Of a DNA stretch of 7,554 bases, positions 6,589 to 7,554 are shown piece after piece (the first letter of the stretch is position 1; each line of letters begins with the position of its first letter). The notes under the pieces are model-generated. The model was given only the letters and a program-made list of their open reading frames with translations. It was not told the origin of the DNA and made no database searches. Both the position numbers and the translations under genes were made by a program. The stretch is from assembly GCA_045638085.1 (NCBI GenBank), contig JAZUAQ010000088.1:1-7554 (forward strand), in the 5' to 3' direction. Origin of the DNA: SIG459 sp045638085 (GTDB lineage Bacteria; Bacillota; Clostridia; Oscillospirales; Oscillospiraceae).

Positions 6589-7215
6589 TCAGTTATGTAT
6601 TTTGGGGAGATTAAGCTTATAGTATGCGGCGGCAAAGCGGATAAGCATAATAACTGCAATGCCGCAAATCATAGCTGCAGTGCTGCCTATGGCGTCTATA
6701 AGCAGTGCGCAGAGCAAAGCGCCGATGATAGACGCGCTGGCATAAATATGCTTGCGGAAAATATAGGGAATGTTTCCCGCGAAAATATCTCTCAGCACGC
6801 CTCCGCCACAGCCGGTAACGCAACCCACGAAGACCATAAGAAAGATGTTGTCGGGATAGAGCACATGGCAGTTGACAACGGCAACCACGCTGAATCCTCC
6901 CAGACCAACAGCGTCCAGAACCTGCAGGAAAATCTCTCCCGCGGTTTTTAGTCTGCCGAGAAGACGGGAAATTGCGGGAATGCACATGGCGAGAGATACC
7001 CCAAGTGCCACAAAGGCATATACGGGGTTGACGAACATGGTGGGAGGAATGCATCCGATTATTATATCGCGGATAATTCCGCCGCCGCAGCCGGTGGTTA
7101 TGCCCAGCATACATACGCCGAAAAGGTCCATATTTTTTTCTTTACCCACAATGACACCGGATATAGCAAAGGCTATGGTGCCGAGTATTTCGATCACAAA
7201 AATAACTGTGTTCAT
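6589..7215 (-). CDS. TRIC / UPF0126 family membrane protein (YadS/YicG-like)
   Basis: A 208-residue integral membrane protein of the UPF0126 family, prokaryotic relatives of trimeric intracellular cation (TRIC) channels, probably a K+-permeable trimer with seven membrane helices per subunit. It consists of two related halves: TGCGGGIIRD (41-50) recurs as TGCGGGVLRD (134-143), 93 residues apart, each near a helix-breaking glycine cluster conserved in TRIC proteins. Its physiological role in bacteria is poorly known; some relatives have been annotated as glycine transporters. ATG (complement of 7213-7215) is preferred because GGGAGA (complement of 7221-7226) lies about 5 bases upstream. A TTG at 7248 would lie within the hairpin at 7237-7263. 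It lies downstream of ackA on the same strand with 96 bases between them and no clear promoter, so it may depend on transcription from ackA. Confidence 0.88.
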   Translation of the reverse strand: MNTVIFVIEILGTIAFAISGVIVGKEKNMDLFGVCMLGITTGCGGGIIRDIIIGCIPPTMFVNPVYAFVALGVSLAMCIPAISRLLGRLKTAGEIFLQVLDAVGLGGFSVVAVVNCHVLYPDNIFLMVFVGCVTGCGGGVLRDIFAGNIPYIFRKHIYASASIIGALLCALLIDAIGSTAAMICGIAVIMLIRFAAAYYKLNLPKIHN

Positions 7216-7236
7216 AAAGTTCTCCCGGACAGTAAG

Positions 7237-7263
7237 TCGGGCCGCCAATTCTTGGCGGCCCGA
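7237..7263 (-). terminator. Strong GC-rich hairpin between ackA and the TRIC gene (terminator or attenuator)
   Basis: TCGGGCCGCCAA (7237-7248) and TTGGCGGCCCGA (7252-7263) form a perfect 12-bp stem with a 3-base loop. On the minus strand the stem is followed by ACTTACTG, so the U-run of a standard terminator is missing. Its position after ackA suggests partial termination or protection of the ackA mRNA 3' end. It ends about 10 bases before the TRIC ribosome site. Confidence 0.5.
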
Positions 7264-7280
7264 TTTGATGCTTAATTGTT

Positions 7281-7297
7281 CCCGCAGCTTATGCGGG
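7281..7297 (-). other. Small hairpin just after ackA
   Basis: CCCGCA (7281-7286) and TGCGGG (7292-7297) pair with a 5-base loop, 15 bases beyond the ackA stop on the minus strand. No U-run follows. It may act together with the larger hairpin at 7237-7263 as a 3'-end structure, but a 6-bp stem alone is weak evidence. Confidence 0.3.
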
Positions 7298-7311
7298 GAG
7301 AAGAGGGAAGC

Positions 7312-7554
7312 TTACTTGCTGACGAGCTCCTTGGTGTCGCGTGCGATCATGAGCTCTTCGTTGGTGGCGATGACGAAAACCTTGACAGGGCTGTCATCGG
7401 TGGAGATGAGATGCTCGTCCTCGCGGATAGCGTTGCGCTCGGGGCAGATCTTAACGCCCATATACTCGAGACCCTTGCAGATCTCTGCGCGGTCCTTAGC
7501 ACCGTTCTCGCCTACGCCAGCGGTGAAGACAATGGCGTCGCAGCCGCCCATAGC
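7312..7554 (-). CDS. ackA: Acetate kinase, C-terminal part (5' truncated by window edge)
   Basis: The last 80 residues of acetate kinase, which transfers phosphate between acetyl phosphate and ADP to give acetate and ATP, the energy-yielding end of acetate fermentation. The family hallmark CDAIVFTAGVGENG, part of the nucleotide-binding region in the second ASKHA domain, is visible near the start, and the conserved C-terminal NEELMIARDT precedes the end. The Glu in that segment probably corresponds to the Mg2+-contacting Glu of the Methanosarcina enzyme. The full protein is about 400 residues, so about 320 lie beyond the right edge. The stop is TAA, complement of 7312-7314. Phosphotransacetylase (pta) often lies next to ackA but would be outside this window. 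Downstream on the same strand are two hairpins and the TRIC gene. Confidence 0.95.
   Translation of the reverse strand, partial: AMGGCDAIVFTAGVGENGAKDRAEICKGLEYMGVKICPERNAIREDEHLISTDDSPVKVFVIATNEELMIARDTKELVSK

Noticed and set aside
1..7554. Mobile elements, CRISPR arrays, tRNA or rRNA genes, phage genes, toxin-antitoxin pairs
   Set aside because: No repeat-spacer pattern, transposase or integrase motif, tRNA cloverleaf or rRNA segment was seen on either strand; all sizeable frames are accounted for by metabolic, transport or regulatory genes.

Overview
The window reads as an ordinary chromosomal segment of an anaerobic, gut-type member of the Firmicutes (Clostridia). This rests on several things: the best remembered protein matches, strong AGGAG-type ribosome sites, AT-rich intergenic DNA between coding regions of moderate GC, and an acetate kinase gene pointing to acetate-forming fermentation. 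Genus or species cannot be named from sequence alone. No mobile element, CRISPR array, rRNA, tRNA or phage gene was seen. Genes are tightly packed and there is no gene-free stretch over 300 bases. The longest gap, 2045-2252, is filled with regulatory sequence.

Layout. (1) Positions 1-2044, plus strand: the 3' part of a GH13 alpha-glucosidase (oligo-1,6-glucosidase type), followed one base later by a TetR-family regulator, probably one transcript. (2) Positions 2045-2252: AT-rich regulatory region holding a 20-bp perfect palindrome inside a longer imperfect dyad, an extended -10 promoter and a leader hairpin. (3) Positions 2253-3710, plus strand: the sodium/proline symporter putP, ended by a strong terminator that works in both directions. 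(4) Positions 3755-4901, minus strand: a two-gene operon of an alpha/beta hydrolase and a small P-loop kinase-like protein of unknown substrate. (5) Positions 4989-6527, plus strand: a two-gene operon of a gamma-class carbonic anhydrase-like hexapeptide protein and a PLP-dependent threonine aldolase-like enzyme, also ended by a hairpin facing both ways. (6) Positions 6589-7554, minus strand: the 3' end of acetate kinase, two hairpins without U-tracts, and a TRIC/UPF0126 membrane protein.

Together the genes cover sugar breakdown (alpha-glucosidase), energy conservation (acetate kinase), amino-acid uptake and turnover (PutP, threonine aldolase) and CO2/bicarbonate or metal-site chemistry (gamma-CA-like). 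No single pathway links them. I did not find a convincing new biological system. The points most worth checking are the dyad in front of putP, the uncharacterised kinase-hydrolase pair and the GC-rich hairpin between ackA and the TRIC gene.
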